38,581 nucleotides of DNA from CAYYWP01 sp050176585. GTDB lineage: Bacteria > Desulfobacterota > Binatia > HRBIN30 > CADEER01. This document shows positions 1 to 8,060 of this stretch, piece by piece (the first letter of the stretch is position 1; each line of letters opens with the position of its first letter). The notes under the pieces were generated by a model that saw only the letters and a list, made by a program, of their open reading frames with translations, was not told the origin of the DNA and searched no databases. The stretch covers positions 1 to 38,581 of the forward strand of contig JBFXHX010000035.1 in NCBI GenBank assembly GCA_050176585.1, in the 5' to 3' direction. The position numbers and the translations under genes were made by a program.

Positions 1-861
1 ATCGGCGCCGTCGCCATCCGCGGTGGCGCCCCCTGTACGCGCGAGACGGAGATCTTCAAGCTCACCAAAGGCGTCGACCCCCGCCACGTGCACGGCGTGC
101 TCTTGACCGGCGGCAGCGTGTTCGGCCTGTCGGCGTGCGACGGCGTGGTCCGCTGGCTCGGCGAGCGCGGCGCGGGATTCCGCACCGCGCACGCGTGCAT
201 TCCCATCGTCGGCGCGGCGGGGCTCTACGATCTCGGCGTCGGCGATCCGCATGCGCATCCCGACGCCGCCGCGGGATACGCCGCCTGTGAGGTAGCGCGC
301 GCCGGCGCGCCGGCCGAGGGCTCCGTCGGCGCGGGAACCGGCGCCACCGTGGGCAAGGCCGGCGGCATGGCGCGCTGCACGAAGGCCGGGGTCGGCATGG
401 CGGAGGCGGTCCTGCCCTCCGGCGCGCGGATCGCGGCGCTGATCGCGGTCAACGCGTTTGGCGAGGTCGTCGACCCTGCCGCGGGCGCGATCGTCGCCGG
501 GGTGCGCGCCGCGCGGGGAAAAGGCTTCCAACCCGTCGGCGAGCTGCTCGCGGCCGGTGCACGGGTGCCGTTCGGCAATACGGCGATCGGCGTGCTGGTC
601 ACCGACGTCGCGCTCGCGCGCGAGGACGCCACCGAGGTGGCCGAGCAGGCGCACGACGGGTTCGCGCAAACGATCCGTCCCACGCATACGCGCGTGGATG
701 GCGACACGCTCTTCGTGCTGTCGACGGGCTCCGGCCGGCGCGCCTTGCGCACCGCGCTCGACCGCATCGCGCTGCAGCACGCCGCGACTTCCGCGGTCGC
801 CGCTGCCGTGTTGCGCGCCGTGCGCGCCGCGACGCCGGTCGCCGGCATTGCCCCCGCCTGA
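1..861 (+). CDS. P1-family (DmpA/ThnT-like) N-terminal-nucleophile peptidase, 5' partial
   Basis: The reading frame is already open at base 1, so the true start lies outside the window. The visible 286 residues include the family's RGGAP...RET segment near the left edge, LTGGSVFGL, and GSVGAGTGATVGK. The FGNTAIGV segment places an Asn-Thr pair at 577-582, where this family (L-aminopeptidase/D-esterase, DmpA, ThnT) self-cleaves to expose a Ser or Thr nucleophile; here it would be Thr. The enzyme is therefore expected to be an autoprocessed amidohydrolase acting on small peptides or amides, substrate unknown. It converges on the OPT transporter gene 43 bp away. A peptidase facing a peptide-transporter-family gene is suggestive but does not prove a shared role. 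The family call is firm; the substrate is not. Confidence 0.85.
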   Translation: MGAVAIRGGAPCTRETEIFKLTKGVDPRHVHGVLLTGGSVFGLSACDGVVRWLGERGAGFRTAHACIPIVGAAGLYDLGVGDPHAHPDAAAGYAACEVARAGAPAEGSVGAGTGATVGKAGGMARCTKAGVGMAEAVLPSGARIAALIAVNAFGEVVDPAAGAIVAGVRAARGKGFQPVGELLAAGARVPFGNTAIGVLVTDVALAREDATEVAEQAHDGFAQTIRPTHTRVDGDTLFVLSTGSGRRALRTALDRIALQHAATSAVAAAVLRAVRAATPVAGIAPA

Positions 862-885
862 CCCGCGGGCGCGCGCTGTCGATCG

Positions 886-902
886 GATCGGCCGAGCCGA
901 TC
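886..902. terminator. Short hairpin between convergent genes
   Basis: GATCGGC (886-892) pairs with GCCGATC (896-902) around a CGA loop, in the 43-bp gap between two convergent genes. There is no T tract on either strand, so it would be at best a weak bidirectional terminator. Confidence 0.3.
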
Positions 903-904
903 GG

Positions 905-2818
905 TCAGCTCGCCGGTGCGCGGCGCGCGTAGCGGATCAGCACGAGCGCCAACGCGGCGAATGCGGCGAGCGTCAAGCCCGCTTCGAACCACCCGCCAGC
1001 AGCTGGCGTGCGCACCGCGAAAATGCCGTCGTAGCCGGCGACGATCAGACCCGCGAACACGACGCCGAGCAGCGCATCGCCGGCAATGAGGCCGGAGCCG
1101 AAGAGCGTCGCCGGATCCTCTCCATGGCCGCGGCGCTTCCACACCTCGGCGATGAGCCCGCCGAAGATCAGCGAGGCCGACGTGGTGATCGGCAGATACA
1201 AGCCGATGGCGAAGGGCAGGCTGGCGAACCCGGCCAGCTCCACCGCGGCGGCCAGCACGGCGCCGAGCGCGAGCAACGCCCACGGCAGCTCGCCGTGCAT
1301 GACGCCCTGCGCGAGCGTGGCCATGAGCTTCGCTTGCGGCGCCGGCAGCGCGGCGGAGCCGATGGTATACGCGCTGTGTAACAGGGACAGCGCCCAGCCT
1401 ACGCGCAGCGCGGCCGCAAGCGCCCCGACGATCTGGCCGACCTCGAGGGCGCGCGGCGTCGCGCCGACCAGGGCTCCGCATTTGAGGTCCTGACTGATGT
1501 CGCCGCCGATCGCGATCGCCGTGCACACGATCGCCGCCACCGACAGCGTAGCCGCCATTCCGGCGGTGCCCTCGTACCCGAGCATGCGCAGCACCAAACC
1601 GGCGGCGAGCAGCGCGGCGATGGTCATCCCGGACACCGGTTGTGACGTCGTGCCGATCAGGCCGACGATGCGCGCCGAGACGAGGACGAAAAAGTAGGCA
1701 AAGACGAGCGCCAGCAGCACTTCGGGCAGGCCCATCTCGAACGCCGGTACGAGCCACATGGCGCCGCCGCAGAGCAGCACGCCGCCGATAATCACGGGGC
1801 CGCTGAGATCGCGCTCGGTGCGAATGCGGGCGCTCGCACCGGCGCGCGGGGCCCGGCGCATCAGGGCGCGGTGCATTTCCGGCACTGCACGCGCGATCGA
1901 CCACGCCCCGCCGCATGCCACGGCGCCGGCGCCGACGAACCGCACCGCGGTGCGCCAGACGTGCCACGCGTCCTGCGACGCCAGATCGGGCGGCAAGCCG
2001 AGCGCGGCGCCGACGGTCCCGCCCGCCGTCGCATCGAACAGCGGGATCAACACCATCCACGCCAGCAGACCGCCGCAGAGCATGAGCGCCGCGATGCGCG
2101 CCCCGATGAGATAACCAACCCCCAAGAACAGCGGCGTCAGCTCCGCGCCAATCGAGAGCTTGTGCAGCGCGCCGACGCTGGCGAACACGCTCTCGCGCCA
2201 GAGGCCGAGGCCGCGCATCGCGAGCTGGTACAGACCCCCGAGCGCGATGCCGATGAATACCGGCAGGGCTTGCGCACGGCCGCGGTCGCCGGCGATCAAC
2301 ACGGCCGCGCACGCGGAGCCCTCGGGAAATGCCAGGCGCCCGTGCTCGGCGACGGTGAGCTCGTGGCGCAGCGGTACCATCATCAACACGCCCAAACACC
2401 CGGCGGTCGCCGCCATCAATACGAGGCGAAATTCGCTCGGCGCGAGGCCGAGAAAGAGGAGCGCGGGTATGGTGAAGGCGACGCCGGCGGCCAGGGAGTC
2501 TCCCGCTGAGGCGATGCTCTGCACGACGTTGTTCTCGAGAATCGTTCCGCGCCGCAGCAGGCCGCGCAGGATCGCCATCGACAGCACGGCGGCGGGAATC
2601 GATGCGGAGGCGGTCAGGCCGACCTTCAGCGCGAGATACGCGTTCACCAAGCCGAAGGCCGCCGAGAGCAGCGTGCCGAGGACGAGCGCGCTGGCTGTGA
2701 GCTCGGGAAGATGCTGATCGGGGCTGACGTAGGGCGTCAGCGGTTCGCCGCCGCTTCGCGCGCCGCCCGCGCCCGCCGCCTGGCCCGCGGGCGCGGCGGA
2801 TTCAGCTGAGCCGCTCAA
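905..2818 (-). CDS. OPT-family oligopeptide/metal-chelate transporter
   Basis: A polytopic membrane protein of about 638 residues. Long hydrophobic segments run through the whole length, for example LVLGTLLSAAFGLVNAYLAL and the following GLTASASIPAAVLSMAIL, which are typical of the first helices of prokaryotic OPT (oligopeptide transporter) proteins. Members import oligopeptides or metal chelates across the inner membrane by proton symport; the substrate cannot be read here. I placed the start at a TTG (2818-2816) overlapping the last 17 bases of lysA, because the only other candidate, a GTG at 2905, would need a 104-bp overlap with lysA. No convincing Shine-Dalgarno precedes either, so the start is uncertain. 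The overlap suggests co-transcription, and possibly translational coupling, with lysA. Confidence 0.8.
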   Translation of the reverse strand: MSGSAESAAPAGQAAGAGGARSGGEPLTPYVSPDQHLPELTASALVLGTLLSAAFGLVNAYLALKVGLTASASIPAAVLSMAILRGLLRRGTILENNVVQSIASAGDSLAAGVAFTIPALLFLGLAPSEFRLVLMAATAGCLGVLMMVPLRHELTVAEHGRLAFPEGSACAAVLIAGDRGRAQALPVFIGIALGGLYQLAMRGLGLWRESVFASVGALHKLSIGAELTPLFLGVGYLIGARIAALMLCGGLLAWMVLIPLFDATAGGTVGAALGLPPDLASQDAWHVWRTAVRFVGAGAVACGGAWSIARAVPEMHRALMRRAPRAGASARIRTERDLSGPVIIGGVLLCGGAMWLVPAFEMGLPEVLLALVFAYFFVLVSARIVGLIGTTSQPVSGMTIAALLAAGLVLRMLGYEGTAGMAATLSVAAIVCTAIAIGGDISQDLKCGALVGATPRALEVGQIVGALAAALRVGWALSLLHSAYTIGSAALPAPQAKLMATLAQGVMHGELPWALLALGAVLAAAVELAGFASLPFAIGLYLPITTSASLIFGGLIAEVWKRRGHGEDPATLFGSGLIAGDALLGVVFAGLIVAGYDGIFAVRTPAAGGWFEAGLTLAAFAALALVLIRYARRAPAS

Positions 2819-4088
2819 AGCACTCAGTGCGGACGACGTCTGCCAGCGTCTCGCGTCGCGAGGCGAGATGCGCGGAGCCGTTCTCGATCCATACTTGAGG
2901 GACACGGCCGAGCGAGTTGTATTGCGAGCTCATCTGCACGCCGTAGGCTCCCGCGTCGTGGAGCACGAGCAGGTCGCCGATCCGCGGCACCGGCAGCAGC
3001 CGCGGGTCGAGCAGCTCGCGGTCATCGCGGGTGAACACGTCGCCCGATTCGCACAGAGGGCCGGCGATGACCAGCGGCGCGCGTGGTGCGCGCGGATCGG
3101 CGCCGTGCACCGTGATGTGGTGGTACGATCCGTACATCGCGGGCCGCACCAGGTCGTTGAATCCGGCGTCGACCATCACGAACGTGTGCCCCGTGCCCTT
3201 CTCATTGGTGCGCGTGCCCTTCACGTCGGTGACCCGCGCGACCAGCGCCGCGCTCGGCGCGGTGAAGTAGCGCCCGGGCTCGATTTCGATGCGCAGCGGC
3301 CGCCGCGCGCGGGCGCTCAGGCGGTCGCGCGCGGTGCGCAGCGCGGTGCCCACGGGGCGGAGATCGATGCTCGGCGCCTCCGGGCGGTACGGATGCGGGA
3401 TGCCACCGCCGAAGTTCACGGCCTCGAGATCGGGGAAGTCGGCCACGCACTCGGCGAAGAACTGCTCGAGCCGACCCATGTTGGCGGTGAACTCGTCGAT
3501 GGCCGGCCCGCTGCCGACGTGCGCGTGCAGCAAGGCGATCGGATAGCCGGCCCGTTCGGCCGCGCGGCGCACCGCGTCCAGATCGTCCGCCCAGATGCCG
3601 TGCTTGGAGCTCGGACCGCCCGTGTCGCACGACTGCACGTGGCCGTGTCCGAAGCCCGGATTCACGCGCACGCCGATGGCGCCGCGGTAGCCGGCGCGCT
3701 GCAGCGCGTCGAGCATCGCGGGGGAGCCGACGTTCGGCAGGATGTCGTGCTCGAGCACGACCTCGAGCGCATTGTCGCGGAACACGTCCGCGGTGAGCAT
3801 GACGATCGGCGGCCGCTGCGCGGGCGCAAAGCCGGCAGCGATCGCGCGCAGGACTTCGTTGCCGGACACCGCGTCGATCCAGATGCCGGCCTGCTGGATC
3901 ACTTCCAGCAGGCGCCGGAGCGAGCACGCCTTCATGGCATAGCGCGCCTGAATACCGTCTCCGGGGGCGATCGCCCGGACGTCGTCGATGCGGCTGCGCA
4001 AGGTCGCGGCGTCGTATACGTAGAAGGGCGTGCCGACTTTCTCGGCCAGGCCCTCCAAATCGACGCGATGGATGAACGAGGCGGGCAT
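2802..4088 (-). CDS. lysA: Diaminopimelate decarboxylase
   Basis: 428 residues, normal for LysA. This PLP enzyme decarboxylates meso-diaminopimelate to L-lysine, the last step of lysine synthesis, in the cytoplasm. The Schiff-base lysine is K53 in YAMKACS. The C-terminal half has GPLCESGDVF, which carries the active-site Cys contributed across the dimer interface, and the late DAGAYGVQMSSQYNS segment. The alanine-racemase-like barrel therefore comes first and the beta domain second, as expected. An ATG start 199 bp from the divergent rsmI gene fits. It is upstream of, and overlaps, the OPT transporter gene. In many proteobacteria lysA sits with dapF; that linkage is absent here. Confidence 0.93.
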   Translation of the reverse strand: MPASFIHRVDLEGLAEKVGTPFYVYDAATLRSRIDDVRAIAPGDGIQARYAMKACSLRRLLEVIQQAGIWIDAVSGNEVLRAIAAGFAPAQRPPIVMLTADVFRDNALEVVLEHDILPNVGSPAMLDALQRAGYRGAIGVRVNPGFGHGHVQSCDTGGPSSKHGIWADDLDAVRRAAERAGYPIALLHAHVGSGPAIDEFTANMGRLEQFFAECVADFPDLEAVNFGGGIPHPYRPEAPSIDLRPVGTALRTARDRLSARARRPLRIEIEPGRYFTAPSAALVARVTDVKGTRTNEKGTGHTFVMVDAGFNDLVRPAMYGSYHHITVHGADPRAPRAPLVIAGPLCESGDVFTRDDRELLDPRLLPVPRIGDLLVLHDAGAYGVQMSSQYNSLGRVPQVWIENGSAHLASRRETLADVVRTECFERLS

Positions 4089-4287
4089 GTTCGGCGTGTC
4101 TCCTCGGCGCGCAGGGCGTGCGGATCCGTCGGGGTCGTAACAAGGTGGGGTGAGCAGGGCAAGGCAGGTGCCGCTGCCGTGCGCGCTGGCGCGCCGCCGA
4201 CCACCGCGGTAGTAGCGAGCGGCGCGCCGGTGGAAAGAGCGCTGGCGAGTGCATGCCGCACTGACGTCTCACGAGTGAGGTCGGCTG
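4089..4287. promoter_or_regulatory. Divergent promoter region of lysA and rsmI
   Basis: 199 bp between two divergent start codons, so it must contain promoters for both directions, but I see no convincing -35/-10 pair. A 12-bp perfect palindrome CTCACGAGTGAG (4268-4279) overlaps the GTGAGGT Shine-Dalgarno that precedes the rsmI ATG; it could fold or bind a protein, but this is only a sequence observation. No RNA gene is recognisable. In particular, the RNase P RNA found near rsmI in some gammaproteobacteria is not here. Confidence 0.4.
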
Positions 4288-5127
4288 ATGACGGGGACGC
4301 TGTACGTGGTGGCCACGCCGCTCGGGAATCTGGAAGACATCACGATGCGCGCGCTGCGGGTGCTCAAGGAGGTGGCGCTGATCGCCGCCGAGGACACGCG
4401 GCACAGCCGCATCCTGCTCTCGCATTTCGGCATCACCACCCCGCTGACGAGCTACTTCGATCACGTCGAGCGGGAGCGCGCGCCCCGCCTGGTCGAGCGC
4501 CTCAAGAGCGGCGAGGATATCGCGCTGATCTCGGATGCGGGGACGCCGGCCATCGCCGACCCCGGCTACCGCCTCGTCCGCGCCGCCATCGACGCCGGCA
4601 TTCGCGTCGTGCCGATTCCGGGCCCATCGGCGATCATGGCTGGGCTCTCCGCCGCCGGAGTGCCGACCGATCGCTTCGCCTTCGAGGGCTTCATTCCCGC
4701 GAAAGCGGCGGCGCGCCGGGCCTTTTTCGAGCGCGTCGCGCACGAGGAGCGCACGGTCGTCTGCTTCGAAGCGGGCCGCCGCCTCGCCGCCGCGCTCACC
4801 GATCTCGCCGCGCTGCAGCCGGACCGCGGCGTCGTCGTGGCGCGGGAGGTCACGAAGCTCTACGAGGACTTCGCGCGCGGCACCGCGGCCGAGCTGGCCG
4901 CGCGCGCCGGCGGGCTGGTGGTGCGCGGCGAGGTGACGTTGCTGATAGCGCCGCCAGAAAACCCTGCGCCAGCGATGCCTGCCGAGGCGCTGCGCGCCGA
5001 GGTGGCGCGCCGGCGCTCCGCCGGTCTGCATTTGAAAGAGATCGCAAAGGCGCTGGCCGACGAAAGCGGCTGGTCGGCGCGCGACATTTATCGCATCGGC
5101 ATCGAGCTCGAGTCCGGCGAGGAGTGA
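4288..5127 (+). CDS. rsmI: 16S rRNA (cytidine(1402)-2'-O)-methyltransferase
   Basis: 279 residues, full length for RsmI (YraL). The N-terminus GTLYVVATPLGNLEDIT, then AAEDTRHSRILL and SDAGTPAIADPGYRLV, are family signatures of the tetrapyrrole-methylase fold, with an SAM-binding GPSAI segment after them. RsmI adds the 2'-O-methyl of m4Cm1402 in the 30S P site; RsmH makes the N4-methyl on the same base. The ATG at 4288 follows a good GTGAGGT ribosome-binding site. The C-terminal part, with LHLKEIAKALADESGWSARDIY, is the small helical tail typical of the family. A small unknown gene follows on the same strand, then rsmH converges from the other side. Confidence 0.95.
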   Translation: MTGTLYVVATPLGNLEDITMRALRVLKEVALIAAEDTRHSRILLSHFGITTPLTSYFDHVERERAPRLVERLKSGEDIALISDAGTPAIADPGYRLVRAAIDAGIRVVPIPGPSAIMAGLSAAGVPTDRFAFEGFIPAKAAARRAFFERVAHEERTVVCFEAGRRLAAALTDLAALQPDRGVVVAREVTKLYEDFARGTAAELAARAGGLVVRGEVTLLIAPPENPAPAMPAEALRAEVARRRSAGLHLKEIAKALADESGWSARDIYRIGIELESGEE

Positions 5128-5226
5128 GCCCCGGATCGCTGCGTGTCGTGCCTCGGAACCGCGCGCAGCGTGTGCGCGCGCACAAACGTGGACAAAGCTC
5201 CGCGGCGCTGCTACCGATGCCGCTGC

Positions 5227-5580
5227 ATGAGTCGTGCGCAGCCCATCAAAGCCCGCCATGGCAAACGGTCCGGCGAGTTGATCGTGACGCTACCGCCCGG
5301 ATGGGAGTTGCGGCTGCGGCGCGTGCTGCGCGAGCTCATGGGGGAGACGCTGCCGGACACGCGCGCGCTCGGGCTCACCCCGGCGCAGCGCGACGCGCGC
5401 CGCCGGCTCCGGCAGCGGCAGATGCGCGACGCCATGTGCTACTTCGTGACCGAGCTGATCACGGCCGACATCGTGGGCAAGGAGATCGCGCTCGCCACTC
5501 GCGGCCGCTTCGGCTGCCGCGGCGGCTCGCTCCGCGAGCACGTCGCCGCCATCCTGCGCGAGGCCACGGGCGGCCGCTGA
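5227..5580 (+). CDS. Small protein of unknown function downstream of rsmI
   Basis: 117 residues from the ATG at 5227; a GTG at 5143 in the same frame would add 28 Cys/Arg-rich residues and is less likely. I do not recognise the family. The middle is strongly basic (RDARRRLRQRQMRDAM) and looks helical; the preceding LPPGWELRLRRVLRELMGETLP is amphipathic. There is no signal peptide or membrane segment. Third codon positions are mostly G or C, as in neighbouring genes, which supports real coding. The gap after rsmI is 99 bp and a strong hairpin follows the stop codon at once, so it is probably the last gene of the rsmI transcript. A basic protein could bind nucleic acid, but nothing shows this directly. 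Confidence 0.55.
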   Translation: MSRAQPIKARHGKRSGELIVTLPPGWELRLRRVLRELMGETLPDTRALGLTPAQRDARRRLRQRQMRDAMCYFVTELITADIVGKEIALATRGRFGCRGGSLREHVAAILREATGGR

Positions 5581-5610
5581 CGAGCGGTTGCGCCCGCGCG
5601 CGACCGCTCG
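5581..5610. terminator. Bidirectional hairpin between convergent genes
   Basis: CGAGCGGT (5581-5588) is the exact reverse complement of ACCGCTCG (5603-5610), an 8-bp stem with a 14-base GC-rich loop. It fills the 32-bp gap between the stops of the small unknown gene and rsmH, which is where a shared terminator belongs. There is no T tract, so termination efficiency is unknown. Confidence 0.5.
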
Positions 5611-5612
5611 GA

Positions 5613-6554
5613 TCAGGTGCCGCTGGGTCCTTCGGTCGCGACGCGCTCGGCGGCGCGGAGCTTCGCGCTCGCCGCGCGCGGGTTGGCGGCTATCTCGGCT
5701 TCACTCGGCAGGATCGGTTTCTTGGTCAGCAGCCGCAGGCGGCCTTCGGCCACCTCTTGGCGGAGGAAGTGCTTCACTAGGCGGTCCTCCAGCGAGTGGA
5801 ACGACAGCAGGACGAGTCGGCCCCCGGGCGCCAGCGCGGCGACGGCCTGCGGCAACGCCGCCGCGACTGCGTCGAGCTCGCGGTTGGCGGCAATGCGGAA
5901 CGCCTGAAACACGCGCGCCGCATCGCGCCTGGCGCGCCAGCGCACGGCGGGCGGCAGCGACTGCTCGATCACGGTCAAGAGCTGCCCGCTCGTCGCGATC
6001 GGCTCGGTACGCCGTCGGGCGACGATCGTGCGCGCGATGCGGGAGGCGAACCGCTCCTCCCCGTAGGTGCGCAGGATCTCGGTGAGCTCTCGCGCATCGC
6101 GGGTGGCGATGATCGCGGCGGCGGGCTCGCCGTTCGGGTCCTCGGGGTCGAAGCGCATGTCGAGCGGCTCGTCGTCGCGCGCGAACGCGAAACCCCGGCC
6201 GCTCGCGTCAAGGTGGTAGGAGCTGAGCCCGAGATCGAACAGAATGCCGTCGGCGGCCGCAAAGCCGTATGCGGCGGCGATCTCGCCCAGGTTGGCGAAG
6301 CTGTCGTGCACGAGCTGTACGCGGCCGGCTGCGATCGCCTCCGCGAGGTGCTCGCGCGCGGCGGCGAGCACCTCGCGGTCGCGATCGATGCCGAGCACGC
6401 CGCCCGCGGGTGCGGATGCCGCGAGCAGGGCGCGCGCGTGTCCTCCGCTGCTGACGGTAGCGTCGATGTAGCGTCCGCCCGGGCGCGGTGCGAGATGCGC
6501 CAGCACTTCATCGAGCAGCACCGGGACGTGGGCCGGCGCCGGTCGGTCGGTCAT
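5613..6554 (-). CDS. rsmH: 16S rRNA (cytosine(1402)-N4)-methyltransferase
   Basis: 313 residues, normal for RsmH (MraW). The order of motifs is typical: HVPVLLDEVL, SAM-binding YIDATVSSGGHA, LGIDRD, DGILFDLGLSSYHLD, EPLDMRFDP, TYGEERFASRIAR, and near the end GGRLVLLSFHSLEDRLVKHF. It makes the N4-methyl of m4Cm1402. The start ATG overlaps the glgA stop by 4 bases (ATGA), so it is co-translated after glycogen synthase. This is odd, because rsmH normally leads the division/cell-wall (mraZ-rsmH-ftsL-ftsI) cluster, none of which is here. Two details, TVSSGGH instead of the usual GxGGH-type loop and the LSSYHLD...DMRFDP wording, look less like the Escherichia enzyme and more like those of other phyla, so transfer or a second copy elsewhere is possible. 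Confidence 0.93.
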   Translation of the reverse strand: MTDRPAPAHVPVLLDEVLAHLAPRPGGRYIDATVSSGGHARALLAASAPAGGVLGIDRDREVLAAAREHLAEAIAAGRVQLVHDSFANLGEIAAAYGFAAADGILFDLGLSSYHLDASGRGFAFARDDEPLDMRFDPEDPNGEPAAAIIATRDARELTEILRTYGEERFASRIARTIVARRRTEPIATSGQLLTVIEQSLPPAVRWRARRDAARVFQAFRIAANRELDAVAAALPQAVAALAPGGRLVLLSFHSLEDRLVKHFLRQEVAEGRLRLLTKKPILPSEAEIAANPRAASAKLRAAERVATEGPSGT

Positions 6555-8056
6555 CCGCGCGCGCGGCCGGCGGGCGGTGTCGCCGCCCGGCGCTGTCGCG
6601 CCGGGCGCGCCGGCGGGGCGAGCGTCTGGTAGAGCGCGAGGTACGCGCGGGCGCTGCGGGCCCAGGAATTATCCAGGCGCATGATGTCGACCATCAACCG
6701 CCGCCACGACCGCGGCGTCTCCCGGTACACGCGCCAGGCGCGCAACATCGCGGCGGCCACATGGGCCGCATCAAAAACGTCGAACCGAAATCCCGAGGCC
6801 TGACCAGCGGCCAGACGCTCCGGGCTGTAGTCGGTAACCGTGTCCTTCAGTCCTCCCGTGGCATGGACGATCGGCACGGTACCGTAGCGCTGGCTGTACA
6901 TCTGGTTGAGCCCGCAGGGCTCGTACGCGCTCGGCATCAGGAAGGCATCCGCGCCGGCTTCGATCTGATGCGCGTAAGCGTCGTCGAACCCGATGGTCGC
7001 GGAGACCTGGCCCGGATACGCCGCGGCGAGGGTTCGCACGCGCGCCGCAATGGCGGGATCGCCGGAACCGAGCACGACCAGCTGTGCCCCGAGGGGCGCT
7101 ACGATCGGGAAGGCATCGCAGATGAGCGGCAGTCCCTTTTGTGCATCGAAGCGGCTGATCGCGCCCATCAGGAAGGCGTTCCGCTCCAGCGGCAGGCCAC
7201 TGCGCCGCTGGAGCGCGCGTTTGCACGCGGCCTTTCCCGCCAGGTCGTCGGCGCTGTACCGCTTCGCGATGTGCGGATCCTCGGCCGGATTCCACCGCGC
7301 GACGTCGATGCCGTTCAAGATTCCGCGCAGCTTGTGGCGCTGCGCGCGCAGCACGCCGTCCAGCCCCCAGCCGGCGAGCGGCGTCTGGATTTCCTCGGCA
7401 TACGACGGCGAGACGGCCGTGATCGCGTCGGCGTACAGCAGGCCCCCCTTCAGCAGGTTGAGCCGACCGTAAAATTCCAGCCCGTCGATGTGGAACCACG
7501 AAGCGTCGAGCTGGGCGGCGGCGAGGTCGGTGGCCGGGGAGAGTCCCTGATAGCCGAGGTTGTGGATCGTCATCAGCGAGCGCGTATCGGTGCGTCCCGC
7601 GGCCCGCAGGTACACGGGCAACAACGCGGTCTGCCAGTCGTTGCAGTGAAACATGTCCGGCGGCCGTGCGCCGTGGTACGCCAGCGCCGCGCGACAGAGG
7701 AACGCGAAGCGAGCGACATTGTCGGCGTAATCCGCGCCGCTGGAATCGACATATAGGTTGGGCCGGTCGTAGAAGCCGGCGTGCTCGACGAAGACCAGAC
7801 GGCAGCCGGCGCGCTTCAGCGTGCGATAGCGCAGCGGCTGCGGCGCGCCGGCGGTCGGCACCGGCGGCCCCTCGATCGTATCCAGAGGCTCGTCGAGGCG
7901 CGCCAGGGCTTCGGCGGCGTTGCGGTAGAGCGGGCTGATGACGGTCACGTCGCAGCCGAGCGCGGCGAGTGCGGCCGGGAGCGCCTCGGACACGTCCGCC
8001 AGACCGCCGGTCTGGCTGAACGGGCGCACCTCCGAGCTGACGAAGGCGATGCGCAC
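6551..8056 (-). CDS. glgA: Glycogen synthase (ADP-glucose, GT5)
   Basis: 501 residues, with the family's length and order. The N-terminus MRIAFVSSEVRPFSQTGGLADV begins the first Rossmann domain. MFHCNDWQTALLPVYL and TIHNLGYQG lie mid-way. The GT-B C-terminal domain has DAFLMPSAYEPCGLNQMYSQRYGT, carrying the catalytic EPCGL segment. It extends alpha-1,4-glucan from ADP-glucose. The ADP-glucose-binding KTGGL motif reads QTGGL here, with Gln at residue 15, the position of Lys15 in the Escherichia enzyme; the rest of the active site looks normal. It starts 4 bp after the glgC stop and overlaps rsmH by 4 bp, so glgC-glgA-rsmH form one transcription unit. Confidence 0.93.
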   Translation of the reverse strand: MRIAFVSSEVRPFSQTGGLADVSEALPAALAALGCDVTVISPLYRNAAEALARLDEPLDTIEGPPVPTAGAPQPLRYRTLKRAGCRLVFVEHAGFYDRPNLYVDSSGADYADNVARFAFLCRAALAYHGARPPDMFHCNDWQTALLPVYLRAAGRTDTRSLMTIHNLGYQGLSPATDLAAAQLDASWFHIDGLEFYGRLNLLKGGLLYADAITAVSPSYAEEIQTPLAGWGLDGVLRAQRHKLRGILNGIDVARWNPAEDPHIAKRYSADDLAGKAACKRALQRRSGLPLERNAFLMGAISRFDAQKGLPLICDAFPIVAPLGAQLVVLGSGDPAIAARVRTLAAAYPGQVSATIGFDDAYAHQIEAGADAFLMPSAYEPCGLNQMYSQRYGTVPIVHATGGLKDTVTDYSPERLAAGQASGFRFDVFDAAHVAAAMLRAWRVYRETPRSWRRLMVDIMRLDNSWARSARAYLALYQTLAPPARPARQRRAATPPAGRARG

Positions 8057-8060
8057 GGAG

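Noticed and set aside
225..2399. A 724-codon minus-strand frame across the P1 peptidase and OPT genes
   Set aside because: Low-complexity Arg/Ala translation; a shadow of the OPT and peptidase genes.
4134..4146. GTCGTAACAAGGT, identical to a stretch near the 3' end of 16S rRNA
   Set aside because: Only 13 bases match; the flanks do not resemble 16S, and no rRNA sequence surrounds it.
4089..5226. RNase P RNA (rnpB), which lies near rsmI in some gammaproteobacteria
   Set aside because: The intergenic spaces are too short and the conserved rnpB core sequences are absent.
2868..5780. A very long plus-strand open frame (about 970 codons) antisense to lysA and running through rsmI
   Set aside because: High G+C leaves stop codons rare in all frames. 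The translation is Arg/Ala/His-rich without motifs, while lysA and rsmI are unmistakable in the other frames.
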